Notes: generated from the sequence alone by a model not told the origin. A DNA stretch of 64,000 nucleotides from JACQFZ01 sp045810625 (GCA_045810625.1 JBJMVQ010000030.1:62001-126000); one strand, 5' to 3'. Numbered from the stretch's first letter, positions 54,354-62,870 are shown. Translations and numbers: made by a program.

Positions 54354-54653
54354 ATGCAGCTCGCACGCATCGCCGTATTCGTCATCGCCGCTGTATGCAT
54401 CAGCGCCGGTGCATGGGCGGAAACCGCGCTGCTGCCGGGCGACGCCGCGAAAGGCCGCACGCTCCATGACGCGCAGTGCACCAGTTGTCACAACGCGTCC
54501 ATCTATACACGCAACGATCGGCGCGTGAAGACCCTGCCCGGCTTGGTGGGGCAAGTCGAAGCGTGCAATCGCAACCTGAACAAGCAGCTGTCGCACGAAC
54601 AGGTGAACGATCTGATCGCTTACCTGAACGAAACCTATTACCGTTTCAAATGA
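54354..54653 (+). CDS. Small periplasmic c-type cytochrome without a Met ligand
   Basis: A 99-residue protein: signal peptide (about 1-22, cleavage after AWA), haem c motif CTSCH at 42-46, and a conserved-looking tail ASIYTRNDRRVKTLPGLV ... SHEQVNDLIAYLNETYYRF. There is no Met after residue 1, so the sixth iron ligand cannot be Met; a His in LSHEQ or an open site is possible. An extra Cys lies in EACN. It starts 10 bp after the M48 gene and precedes phhB by 13 bp. Likely an electron carrier; partner unknown. Confidence 0.88.
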   Translation: MQLARIAVFVIAAVCISAGAWAETALLPGDAAKGRTLHDAQCTSCHNASIYTRNDRRVKTLPGLVGQVEACNRNLNKQLSHEQVNDLIAYLNETYYRFK

Positions 54654-54666
54654 ATGGAGTCGATCT

Positions 54667-55002
54667 ATGGCGGAGCTCAAGCAGCAACGTTGCGTCCCTT
54701 GTGAAGGCGGTGTCGATCCGCTCGACCGGCAAGCCGCACAGAATCTGTTGCCGCAGGCGAAAGGATGGCGCCTGAACGATTCGGCAACCGAAATCAGCCG
54801 AACGTTCGAGTTCAAGAACTTCTACGAGACCATGGCGTTCGTCAACGCGGTCGCGTGGGTGGCGAACCGCGAAGACCATCATCCGGATCTCGAAGTAGGC
54901 TACAAGCGCTGCCACGTCCGCTACAGCACGCACGCGATCCGCGGCCTATCGATGAATGACTTCATCTGCGCCGCGAAGATCAACGATCTGCTGAACGAAT
55001 AA
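54667..55002 (+). CDS. phhB: 4a-hydroxytetrahydrobiopterin dehydratase (PCD/DCoH)
   Basis: A 111-residue pterin-4a-carbinolamine dehydratase with the active-site EDHHPDLEVGYKRCHVRYSTH (about 70-90). In Pseudomonas PhhB recycles the pterin for phenylalanine hydroxylase (PhhA); no phhA is in the window. The N-terminal CVPCEGG could bind metal or be structural. GGAG precedes the ATG. Followed 8 bp later by repeat B. Confidence 0.93.
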   Translation: MAELKQQRCVPCEGGVDPLDRQAAQNLLPQAKGWRLNDSATEISRTFEFKNFYETMAFVNAVAWVANREDHHPDLEVGYKRCHVRYSTHAIRGLSMNDFICAAKINDLLNE

Positions 55003-55009
55003 GGAGCCT

Positions 55010-55122
55010 CTGATTAATCCCTCCGTTCGTGGTGAGCCGGTCGACCATGAACGGAGGGACGCGGAATCAATGTCTGGTACTAATCGTCCTTGGACAGGCT
55101 CAGGACGAACGCGATTGATCAG
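55010..55122. repeat. Repeat B, copy 2
   Basis: A 113-bp relative of 39291-39405: begins CTGATTAATCCCTCCGTTCG and ends GCGATTGATCAG. It keeps the 9-bp stem CCTCCGTTC / GAACGGAGG and the GCTCAGGACGAACG part. Like copy 1 it lies just after a plus-strand stop codon. Confidence 0.85.
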
Positions 55123-55173
55123 AGCGTCCCGAAGTAAACCGCTACGACCGCCGGTCTGCGAGGGAGGCACGCA

Positions 55174-56358
55174 ATGAATAGCGAAGACTGGGCGCGCTAC
55201 GGCGCAACGCCGGAGCAGTACGCGCTGTGCGACGCGGTGTCGGCGCTCTGCCGGCGCTTCCCACCCGAGTATTGGCGCGAATGCGACCGCGACAAACGCT
55301 TTCCCGAGGAGTTCTACCGCGCCTTCGCGGACGCGGGGTTTCTCGGCATCGCCACGCCGGAGCGCTTCGGCGGCAGCGGCCTCGGCATCATGGACGCGGT
55401 GCTCGTGCTGTGGCTGATCGGCCGCTCGGGCGCGGGTTTCACCGGCAATTCGGCCGTGCACATCAATATATTCGGCATGCACCCGGTGGTCGTGCACGGC
55501 AGCGACGAGCAGCGCGAACGCTTCCTGCCGCCCGTCATCAAGGGCGAGCACCGCGTATGCTTCGGGGTAACGGAGCCGGACGCGGGCCTCGATACTTCGC
55601 GCATCACCACCGTCGCGCGCCGCGAGGGCGATCACTACATCGTGAACGGCCGCAAGCTCTGGACTTCGACCGCACAGGAGGCGAGTCATATCCTCCTACT
55701 CGCGCGTACCACGCCGCGCGGCTCGGGCAAGCGCCCGGTCGACGGACTGAGCCTTTTCTACAACCCGCTCGATCGCTCGGCAGTGGAAGTGCGCCGGATC
55801 CCGAAGATGGGACGCGAAGCGGTCGATTCGAACATGTTGTTCATCGACGGACTGAAGATCCCGGTGGAAAACCGAATCGGCGCCGAAGGCGAAGGCTTCG
55901 GCCTGATCCTCGACGGCCTGAACCCCGAGCGCATCGTCGTGGCCGCCGCCTCGGTCGGCCTCGGGCAGTGCGCCCTCGAGCGCGCGGCCCGGTATGCGCG
56001 CGAGCGCATCGTGTTCGATCGTCCGATTGGCGCGAACCAGGGCATTCAACATCCGCTTGCCGAGGCGTGGATCAACCTCGAAGCCGCGTGGTGGCTGACG
56101 GTCAATGCCGCGCGCCGCTACGATGCCGGCCAACCGTGCGGCGCGGAGGCGAACGCGGCGAAGTATTTCGCCGCCGAAGCCGCGTTCAAGGCGTGCGAGA
56201 CGGCGGTGCTCACGCACGGCGGCATGGGTTACGCGAAGGAATACGACGTCGAGCGCTTCGCACGCGAAAGCTGGATCGCGCGGCTCGCGCCGGTCTCGCG
56301 CCAGATGGTGCTGTCCTTCATCGCCGAGCGCGTGCTGGATCAGCCGCGTTCCTATTGA
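55174..56358 (+). CDS. Acyl-CoA dehydrogenase
   Basis: A 394-residue FAD flavoprotein. CFGVTEPDAGLDTSRI (about 129) and KLWTSTAQEASHILLLART (about 165) are the substrate/FAD motifs; the C-terminal helix domain reads LTHGGMGYAKEYDVERFAR (about 347). It oxidises an acyl-CoA thioester; chain type unknown. GGGAGG lies before the ATG. The convergent CoA-transferase beyond the repeat block suggests a shared acyl-CoA route, but the pair is not an operon. Confidence 0.9.
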   Translation: MNSEDWARYGATPEQYALCDAVSALCRRFPPEYWRECDRDKRFPEEFYRAFADAGFLGIATPERFGGSGLGIMDAVLVLWLIGRSGAGFTGNSAVHINIFGMHPVVVHGSDEQRERFLPPVIKGEHRVCFGVTEPDAGLDTSRITTVARREGDHYIVNGRKLWTSTAQEASHILLLARTTPRGSGKRPVDGLSLFYNPLDRSAVEVRRIPKMGREAVDSNMLFIDGLKIPVENRIGAEGEGFGLILDGLNPERIVVAAASVGLGQCALERAARYARERIVFDRPIGANQGIQHPLAEAWINLEAAWWLTVNAARRYDAGQPCGAEANAAKYFAAEAAFKACETAVLTHGGMGYAKEYDVERFARESWIARLAPVSRQMVLSFIAERVLDQPRSY

Positions 56359-57114
56359 CGACGCCTAGCAAATAAATTTTTTAAATATCACCGCGAAGGA
56401 TGCGAAGGAGGCAAAGGAAAGACTACTAGAACTTAATTTATTTATGATTGTTTACCGCAGAGGACAACAGAGGACGCGGAGGAGATTAAAAAGGAAAATG
56501 TATCGAAAGCTATAGGTTCTAGTTGTCCTTCTTGATTTCCTCTGTGTCCCCTTAGCGTTCTTTGCGTTTCAACTTCATTAACTGCCTTTTCTCTGCGTCC
56601 TCTGCGGTGAAAATTAATTTTCAGCAACGTAGCCCGGATGCAGCGAAGCGGAATCCGGGGACGTTGACTAGAACTTAATATGATTGTTTACCGCAGAGAA
56701 CACAGAGGACGCAGAGGAAATCAAAAAGGTAAATGTATCGAAAGCTATAGGTTCTAGTTGTCCTTCTTGATTTCCTCTGAGCCCCCTTAACGTCCTTGGC
56801 GTTTCAACTTCATTAACTGCCTTTTCTCTGCGTCCTCCGCGTCCTCTGCGGTGAAAATTAATTTTCGGATTTTAGCGTGCTGTCCCGCAAAACATGGCTA
56901 ATTCACGTAGCCCGGATGAAGGCGCATAGCGCCGTAATCCGGGGAACTTGCGATAACCCGGATTACGTTGCGCTCCATCCGGCTACAAACCTATTGCTTC
57001 CTCCGCGGTTGGGAACGTCTTTTTTGAGTTCCTTTGCGTCCTCGGCGTCCTTTGCGGTTGCCATTTTATTTCTCTTACCTCCGCGTCCTCTGCGTCCTCT
57101 GCGGTTGGTTGTCT
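56359..57114. repeat. 756-bp repeat block between convergent acyl-CoA genes
   Basis: No gene seen. It contains a ~242-bp tandem duplication (56427-56668 and 56669 to about 56870) built of repeat A in inverted arrangement; repeat C palindromes at 56629-56660, 56907-56944 and, inverted, 56957-56986; and a further minus-oriented repeat A at 57028-57106. Conserved inner text such as TGTATCGAAAGCTATAGGTT recurs in both tandem units. Confidence 0.85.
56629..56986. repeat. Repeat C (GTAGCCCGGATG ... AATCCGGGG), three copies
   Basis: Copies at 56629-56660 and 56907-56944 point one way and 56957-56986 the other, the last two only 12 bp apart. GTAGCCCGGAT and ATCCGGG ends pair within each copy. From memory this palindrome family is common between genes of beta- and gammaproteobacteria. 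Confidence 0.75.
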
Positions 57115-58326
57115 TTAGATAACCTGTTGCCGCCGTAACTCCTCGATCTCGGCCGCCGAGAGACCAAGCCACTCACCGTAGATCTCATCGTTGTGCTGAC
57201 CGAGACGCGGGCTCGGCGTCGTCGGCACACGCTCGGTTCCGTGAAGGCGCAGCGGACTTCCCGGCACGACTATCCGGCCCAGGTCCGGATGGTCGATCCA
57301 CTCGAGCATTGCGCGTTCGTGCATATGGGCGTCGTGCGTCACTTCGCGCAGGTCACGGACCGGGGCGCATGGGATCCGATGCCGCTTTGTTGCCTCGAAG
57401 ATTTCCGCATTCGTTCGCCCATCGATCCACGCCTGCACGACCGCATCCGTGGCGTCGAGATTCGCCACACGCGCGGCATTCGTGAGAAACCGCGCGTCGT
57501 TTCTTAAATCGTCGCGCCCCATCGCCGCAAGCAGGTTCACCCAGTGTGTCTCGGTCATGCAGATCAACGCGATGTACCCATCTTGGCTTCGATACACGTT
57601 ATACGGCGCGATCGCGAGGCCGCCGTGGCGATTGCCTGTGCGCGGCGGCACATCGCCGCTCGAAGAATGGAGGAAGCCGAGATTGGATGCGAGCGTCGGG
57701 TAAACCGCTTCTTGCATCGCCACTTCCACGAGCCGCCCTTTGCCCGTACGCGTGCGCTCGTAAAGCGCCGTGAGGATGCCGGCGTAGAGATGCGCCCCGC
57801 CGAGGAAGTCTGCGACCGCCGCCCCGGCTTTTACCGGAGGACCGTCGGGAAACCCGTTGATGCTCATGATGCCCGAGTAGGCCTGGACCGTCAGATCCAT
57901 GGCGAGAATATCGCGATCCGGGCCCGACAGGCCGAAGCCGGAGCCGCAGGCGTAGATAAGACGCGGGTTGATCTCGTGCAACACGCTCCAACCGACGCCG
58001 AGCTTGTCCATAATGCCCGGCGCAAAGTTTTCGAGCAGCACGTCGGCGCGCTTCACCATCTCGATCAGCAGCTCGCAGCCGCGCACGTGCTTCAGGTTGA
58101 GCGTGACCGCACGCTTGTTCGAATTGAGCATCGCGAACGGAAACGTCGAACCGGCGCCGGCGCGCCGGCGGGCCGGCTCGCCTTCCAGCGGTTCCACTTT
58201 GATAATGTCGGCGCCGGCTTTTGCCATGAGCAGCGTCGCGTACGGGCCCTGATACACCTGCCCGAGATCAACAACCGTAATACCGGCGAGCGGAAGGTTG
58301 GAAGAAGCTGGCCCGTGCTCGCTCAA
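57115..58326 (-). CDS. CaiB/BaiF class III CoA-transferase
   Basis: A 403-residue family III CoA-transferase. VVDLGQVYQGPYATLLMAKAG (about 18), VKVEP-type IIKVEPLEG, and the catalytic Asp in ILAMDLTVQAYSGIM (about 165) are present, with VDVAM-like LVEVAMQEAV further on. It moves CoA between carboxylic acids; substrate unknown. It starts 16 bp after recR, so it may be read through from recR, which is an unusual neighbour. Confidence 0.9.
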   Translation of the reverse strand: MSEHGPASSNLPLAGITVVDLGQVYQGPYATLLMAKAGADIIKVEPLEGEPARRRAGAGSTFPFAMLNSNKRAVTLNLKHVRGCELLIEMVKRADVLLENFAPGIMDKLGVGWSVLHEINPRLIYACGSGFGLSGPDRDILAMDLTVQAYSGIMSINGFPDGPPVKAGAAVADFLGGAHLYAGILTALYERTRTGKGRLVEVAMQEAVYPTLASNLGFLHSSSGDVPPRTGNRHGGLAIAPYNVYRSQDGYIALICMTETHWVNLLAAMGRDDLRNDARFLTNAARVANLDATDAVVQAWIDGRTNAEIFEATKRHRIPCAPVRDLREVTHDAHMHERAMLEWIDHPDLGRIVVPGSPLRLHGTERVPTTPSPRLGQHNDEIYGEWLGLSAAEIEELRRQQVI

Positions 58327-58342
58327 TGGGGGAAATGCGCGA

Positions 58343-58939
58343 TCACGCCTCGCGGCGGCCGGTTAACGCACGCGCGAGCGTCGAGCGGTCGGTGTATTCG
58401 AGTTCGCCGCCGACCGGGACGCCGTACGCGATCCGGGTCGCGCGGATGTTCCGCCGGCGCACCAGCTCGGTGATGTAATGCGCAGTCGCTTCGCCTTCCA
58501 CCGTGAGATTGGTGGCGAGCACGACTTCCTTGATCTCGCCTTGATCGAGCAGCGATTCGAGCCGCTGCAGACCCAGTTCGTCCGGCCCGATCCCGTCGAG
58601 CGGCGACAGGCGGCCCATCAAAACGAAGTACATCCCGTTGTACGCGCCGGACTGGTCGAGCGAGACAAGATCGGCCGGCGTTTCGACGACGCAGAGGAGC
58701 GTCGGATCGCGCCGGGGCGAGCTGCAAATCGCACACAACTCGGTCTCGCAAAAATTATTGCAGCGCCGGCACTGAGTGATCCGTTCGATCGCGTTCGTGA
58801 GCGCCTGTGCGATCATGCGCGCGCCGTCGCGATCGCGTTCGAGCAGATGAAACGCCATGCGCTGCGCGCTCTTCGGGCCGACGCCGGGCAGCCGGCGCAG
58901 CGCCTGCTTCAACGCTTCGAGGACGGGAATTTCGTTCAT
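58343..58939 (-). CDS. recR: Recombination protein RecR
   Basis: A 198-residue RecR. Helix-hairpin-helix RRLPGVGPKSAQRMAFHLL (about 15-33), C4 zinc finger CRRCNNFC ... CAIC (about 57-72), and Toprim domain CVVETPADLVSLDQSG (about 80-). It loads RecA with RecF and RecO. It forms the conserved recR-ybaB-dnaX group, here separated from ybaB by a short repeat A copy. Confidence 0.97.
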   Translation of the reverse strand: MNEIPVLEALKQALRRLPGVGPKSAQRMAFHLLERDRDGARMIAQALTNAIERITQCRRCNNFCETELCAICSSPRRDPTLLCVVETPADLVSLDQSGAYNGMYFVLMGRLSPLDGIGPDELGLQRLESLLDQGEIKEVVLATNLTVEGEATAHYITELVRRRNIRATRIAYGVPVGGELEYTDRSTLARALTGRREA

Positions 58940-58992
58940 ATGCGAGGCCGATTATTCGCTGTGCGAACCGTGAACTGCGCCAAGGAGCAAAG

Positions 58993-59047
58993 GTTCTTTC
59001 TCTCCTATTCTTTCCTTCGCGTCCTTTGCGGTTAGTAATATTTCACG
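58993..59047 (-). repeat. Repeat A fragment between ybaB and recR
   Basis: CTTTCCTTCGCGTCCTTTGC then GGTTAGTAATATTTCACG: a single minus-oriented half of repeat A with the AATATTTCA tail. It is the only copy here between co-directional genes of one operon. Confidence 0.7.
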
Positions 59048-59052
59048 ATGTC

Positions 59053-59376
59053 CTAAAAAGGAAGCTTCAACCCGCCCGGCAGGCCGAGACCCGCCGTGAG
59101 CCCCGCCATTTTGTCCTGCGTCGTCTTCTCGACTTTGCGCACCGCATCGTTCACCGCCGCGGCGACCAGATCTTCGAGCACTTCCTTGTCGTCCTTCAGG
59201 AGACTCGGATCGATCGTGACGCGACGCACGTCATAACGGCATGTCATCACCACGCTCACCATGCTGCCGCCCGCGGCGCCGGTCACTTCGATGGACGCCA
59301 ACTCTTCCTGGGCCTTGCGCAGGTTCTCTTGCATTGCCTGCGCCTGTTTCATCAAATTGCCTAGTCCGCCTTTCAT
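59053..59376 (-). CDS. ybaB: YbaB/EbfC nucleoid-associated protein
   Basis: A 107-residue DNA-binding protein. MKGGLGNLMKQAQAMQENL at the start and the Gly/Leu-rich end (AGLTAGLGLPGGLKLPF) are family hallmarks. ATG at 59376 with GAGGTGAC directly before; the long upstream open frame is not coding. It is found with dnaX and recR in most bacteria. Confidence 0.96.
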   Translation of the reverse strand: MKGGLGNLMKQAQAMQENLRKAQEELASIEVTGAAGGSMVSVVMTCRYDVRRVTIDPSLLKDDKEVLEDLVAAAVNDAVRKVEKTTQDKMAGLTAGLGLPGGLKLPF

Positions 59377-59432
59377 GTCACCTCTCCGACTTCCGCTCGT
59401 ACCCGCCATCCCCGCTGCTTCATCGCTGCGCG

Positions 59433-61172
59433 CTAATCGCGCCGACTCCCGCTGACACTCTCCGCGCGCGCCGGACGAATGCTGTCGGGATTGACACGCG
59501 CATTGAATTTCTCCCGGAGTGCACGCACGTTCGGATCGCTGTTGATCGCCTCCACCGCCGCCTGCTGCTGCTCGCTTTGCTGCCGCACCTTCTGCTGCGC
59601 CGGCGTCGCCGTTGCGGGCGCGCCGACGCGCACCGTCACCGCCAACGCCCGACCGTAGTGTTGTTCCAGCAACTGCTTCAGATTTGCTTCGCGCTCCTTG
59701 TTCAACAATTTCGCGCACGATTCGGCGAGAACCAGGCTCAGCGACGTATCGTCAACGTGCTCGAGCGCCGTGTTGTTCAGCAGCTCGCGCATCAGGCCGT
59801 TAACCGGCAGACGATCCACCGTCTCCGTCCACGCTGCCGAAGCCGGCGTTATTTCGCGGCTGTCCGACGGCACAGCCGTCACGCCGCGGTTCGCAGGCTC
59901 GACCGGCGCTTGCTTCGCGCTCGGCGCGGGTGCAGCGGCCCGTTCGACGCTCGGCGCAACCGTTGCGGGCGCGGCGCTCGGCGCAACTTTCGGCGTCTCA
60001 CGCGTCGCGCTTTGTGCCGACGCCGCGCTCGGTTTCGACACCGGCGTTCCCGAACCGCCGGTCGCCGCGCGCGGCTGCTCCGCTTCGTTTTCGGACGCCG
60101 GACGAAACGCGAGCATCCGCAACAACGTCATTTCGAGACCGGTGCGCGGATCGGGCGCGAGCGGGAGATCGCGCCGACCGATGAGACCGATCTGGTAATA
60201 AAGCTGCACGTCTTCCGGAGTGAACGCGGCCGCGTGCGCGCGCAGCCGCTCGGCGTCGCCGGCTTCGGCGAGCGCGGCGTCGACCTGCGTGAGCGCGACC
60301 CGATGCAATGCGACGAGCAATTCATCGAGCAGCACGCTGCAATCCGCGCCATGGTCGACCGCATCCGCAACGACAGCCAGCAAAGCGCGCGCGTCGCTTC
60401 CGCTCAACGCGCCGAGCAGCCGGTCGATCGTGTTCTGGTCGATCGTGCCGAGCATCGCACGCACATCCGCTTCGTTCAGGCGGCCGCCGCCGTAGGCGAT
60501 CGCTTGATCGAGCAGGCTCAACCCGTCGCGCATGCTGCCGTCGGCGGCGCGGGCGAGCAGCCGTATCGACGGCGCGTCGTGTTCTATTTTCTCGGCGGTC
60601 AAAATCTTTTCGAGCTGGCGACCGATCTCCTCGACCGATAACCGCTTCAGACTGAACTGCAGGCAGCGCGACAGCACCGTGACGGGCAGCCGCTGCGGAT
60701 CGGTCGTGGCGAGCAGGAATTTGACGTGCGGCGGCGGCTCTTCGAGCGTCTTCAGCAGTGCGTTGAAGCTGTGGCCCGAAAGCATGTGCACTTCGTCGAT
60801 CAGGTACACCTTGTAGCGACCGCGCGTGGGCGCGTACTGCACGTTGTCGAGCAGCTCACGCGTGTCTTCGACCTTCGTGCGCGACGCCGCGTCGACTTCG
60901 ATCAGATCGATGAAGCGGCCCTCGTCGACCTCGACGCACGCGCTGCATTGGCCGCAGGGCTTCGACGTCACGCCGGTTTCGCAGTTGAGGGACTTGGCGA
61001 GAATGCGCGCGAGCGTGGTCTTACCGACCCCGCGCGTACCGGTGAAGAGAAACGCATGGTGCAAGCGGTTGTGGTCGAGCGCGTTGACCAGCGGCTGCAC
61101 CACATGGGCCTGGCCCACCAGCTCCGCGAACGTGCGCGGCCGCCATTTACGTGCCAGCACCTGATACGTCAT
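59433..61172 (-). CDS. dnaX: DNA polymerase III subunits gamma and tau
   Basis: A 579-residue clamp loader ATPase (E. coli tau 643). Walker A FTGTRGVGKTTLARILAKSL (about 43), zinc module CETGVTSKPCGQCSAC (about 65), Walker B YLIDEVHMLS (about 124) and sensor LLATTDPQRLPVTVLSRC. An Ala/Pro/Ser-rich linker (about 365-450) leads to the tau C-terminal domain that binds DnaB and alpha. I see no A6G-type slippery run, so separate gamma production by frameshift is not evident. Confidence 0.96.
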   Translation of the reverse strand: MTYQVLARKWRPRTFAELVGQAHVVQPLVNALDHNRLHHAFLFTGTRGVGKTTLARILAKSLNCETGVTSKPCGQCSACVEVDEGRFIDLIEVDAASRTKVEDTRELLDNVQYAPTRGRYKVYLIDEVHMLSGHSFNALLKTLEEPPPHVKFLLATTDPQRLPVTVLSRCLQFSLKRLSVEEIGRQLEKILTAEKIEHDAPSIRLLARAADGSMRDGLSLLDQAIAYGGGRLNEADVRAMLGTIDQNTIDRLLGALSGSDARALLAVVADAVDHGADCSVLLDELLVALHRVALTQVDAALAEAGDAERLRAHAAAFTPEDVQLYYQIGLIGRRDLPLAPDPRTGLEMTLLRMLAFRPASENEAEQPRAATGGSGTPVSKPSAASAQSATRETPKVAPSAAPATVAPSVERAAAPAPSAKQAPVEPANRGVTAVPSDSREITPASAAWTETVDRLPVNGLMRELLNNTALEHVDDTSLSLVLAESCAKLLNKEREANLKQLLEQHYGRALAVTVRVGAPATATPAQQKVRQQSEQQQAAVEAINSDPNVRALREKFNARVNPDSIRPARAESVSGSRRD

Positions 61173-61199
61173 CGATTGGGTGTTGAAGCCTCAAAATGG

Positions 61200-61316
61200 G
61201 AGGCGGCGCGAACCAGCCGCACCCCGGCACCCGGACGGACTGCTACGGCTGCTTCCTTCCGGACCTGACCGGGTTCACAGGCGCCCGTCACCGAGGGGAC
61301 CAGCCCTCGCCGCCAT
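61200..61316 (-). ncRNA. ffs: 4.5S RNA (small bacterial SRP RNA)
   Basis: The minus strand has the conserved apical domain GGTCCGGAAGGAAGCAGCC with its GGAA tetraloop side and asymmetric loop, and the outer ends GGCGGCG / CGCCGCC pair, giving a ~117-nt hairpin. It binds Ffh to target membrane proteins. Its place just upstream of dnaX is common in proteobacteria. Ends are set by pairing and may be off by a few bases. Confidence 0.93.
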
Positions 61317-61383
61317 AAGCGATGGCGAAGTTTATCACGTGCGGTTGCCCGGGGCAGCCCACGGCCATCGGTGCATTCGAAAC

Positions 61384-62652
61384 CTAACCCCACGCATCCG
61401 CGACCACACGCGCGTACCAGCGTGCGGCCGATACCGCATCTGTTGCGGGCGCAGCGCCGTCGGGGGCGCCCGCCTCATTCGCGATCGGAAATTCTTTTAT
61501 ACCCTCCGGTGTTGCGCGATAGGCGCTGCCAAGCGAAATTCCGTAGTCGGGCGCGAGCAAACTGTAACAGGCGTTCGCGAACGTCCAATCGGGCATCCGC
61601 TCGCCGCGCGCGCCGGCGACGATCGCCGCCGCAGCAATCTTTCCTTGGCTGCTTGCGGCTGCTGCGGATTTCGGCATCGGATCGGCAATCGCCGCGTCGC
61701 CGATGACGTACACGTCTTTGGCTTTTCTTGATTCGAACGTTCGCAGGTCCACCGGGCACCAGCCGCTCGCGTCCGTAAGCCCCGCGTCACGCGCGAGTTT
61801 ACCCGCGATCTGCGCCGGAACGAGATTGATCACCCCTCCCGTGAACGTGTCGAGCTCGCCCTCGACCGTCATTCTTTTCGCATCGACCGCGACGACACGT
61901 CCGCCCTTCGCGCCCGGAATCCATTCGATGCGGCCTGGATAAAGCTTGTCCCAGCCGTCCATGAACAACGCCTGTTTATAGAAACTTTCTTTGGCGTCGA
62001 GGATGAGAACTTTCGATTTCGGCTTGTGCCGCTTCAGGTAATGCGCGATGACGCTCGCGCGCTCGTAGAGCGCCGGCGGGCAGCGAGCCGGGTTCGGCGG
62101 CGCCACCAGAATGGCATTCGCGCCGTCGCGCAGCGCGCGAAGCTGTTGACGCAACTTTAGCGTCTGCGCCCCGGCCTTCCACGCGTGCGGCATCTTCTCC
62201 GCCGCCGCTGCGTCGTACCCTTCGATTCCGTTCGGTTGGAAGTCGATCCCGGGCGCAACGACCAGGCGGTCGTAGGAAAGACGTCGTCCGCGGCTCAACA
62301 CGATCCGACGTCCGACCGGATCGATGGCGGTCGCCGTCTCGCGCAACACTTCGACACCGAGCTTGGCAATCGCGTGGTAATGCTGGGTAATCGTGGCGAC
62401 GTCACGCCAACCCGCGATGACGTAGTTGCTGAAGGGACAGGTGATGAACCGGTCGGTTGGCGTAATCAGCGTTACTCGAAGACCCGGATCAGCCTGCTTC
62501 AGCGATCTCGCGCAGGTGGCTCCGGCAAAACCGCCGCCGATCACCACGACGCGCATATCGCCGGCCCGCCGCGTCGGCGCAGCCGTCGCACGCGCCCCGA
62601 CGAAGGTCAACGCCGCAGTCAGCTTGATAAATTCCCGGCGGGAACGCTTCAC
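61384..62652 (-). CDS. FccB-type sulfide dehydrogenase flavoprotein (FAD/NAD(P)-binding oxidoreductase)
   Basis: A 422-residue exported flavoprotein. Tat signal SRREFIKLTAALTF then AxA-like cleavage; FAD motif VVVIGGGFAGATCARSL (about 34); the redox cysteine pair in FITCPFSNYVI (about 70) and PARCPPALYERAS (about 192), typical of flavocytochrome c sulfide dehydrogenase; and VYVIGDAAIADPMPKSA near the end. It should oxidise sulfide in the periplasm, passing electrons to a cytochrome c, but no FccA is adjacent. I chose GTG at 62652, just before the Arg pair; longer frames run through the tRNA-Ser gene. Confidence 0.88.
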   Translation of the reverse strand: MKRSRREFIKLTAALTFVGARATAAPTRRAGDMRVVVIGGGFAGATCARSLKQADPGLRVTLITPTDRFITCPFSNYVIAGWRDVATITQHYHAIAKLGVEVLRETATAIDPVGRRIVLSRGRRLSYDRLVVAPGIDFQPNGIEGYDAAAAEKMPHAWKAGAQTLKLRQQLRALRDGANAILVAPPNPARCPPALYERASVIAHYLKRHKPKSKVLILDAKESFYKQALFMDGWDKLYPGRIEWIPGAKGGRVVAVDAKRMTVEGELDTFTGGVINLVPAQIAGKLARDAGLTDASGWCPVDLRTFESRKAKDVYVIGDAAIADPMPKSAAAASSQGKIAAAAIVAGARGERMPDWTFANACYSLLAPDYGISLGSAYRATPEGIKEFPIANEAGAPDGAAPATDAVSAARWYARVVADAWG

Positions 62653-62724
62653 TCTGACGTCATCCACCCGGGCAATCGAAACGACCTTGATGGTAGTTAT
62701 GCCTTGCGAGTGAAACGCTTCATA

Positions 62725-62816
<92 letters not shown>

Positions 62817-62870
62817 GAAACCTTTGTGCACGCCTTCCATGGCGCGACTTCACGTCTACGATATTCCCCG

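Noticed and set aside
59433..61172. Programmed frameshift in dnaX
   Set aside because: No A-rich slippery heptamer is visible on the coding strand. Only the full-length product is supported.
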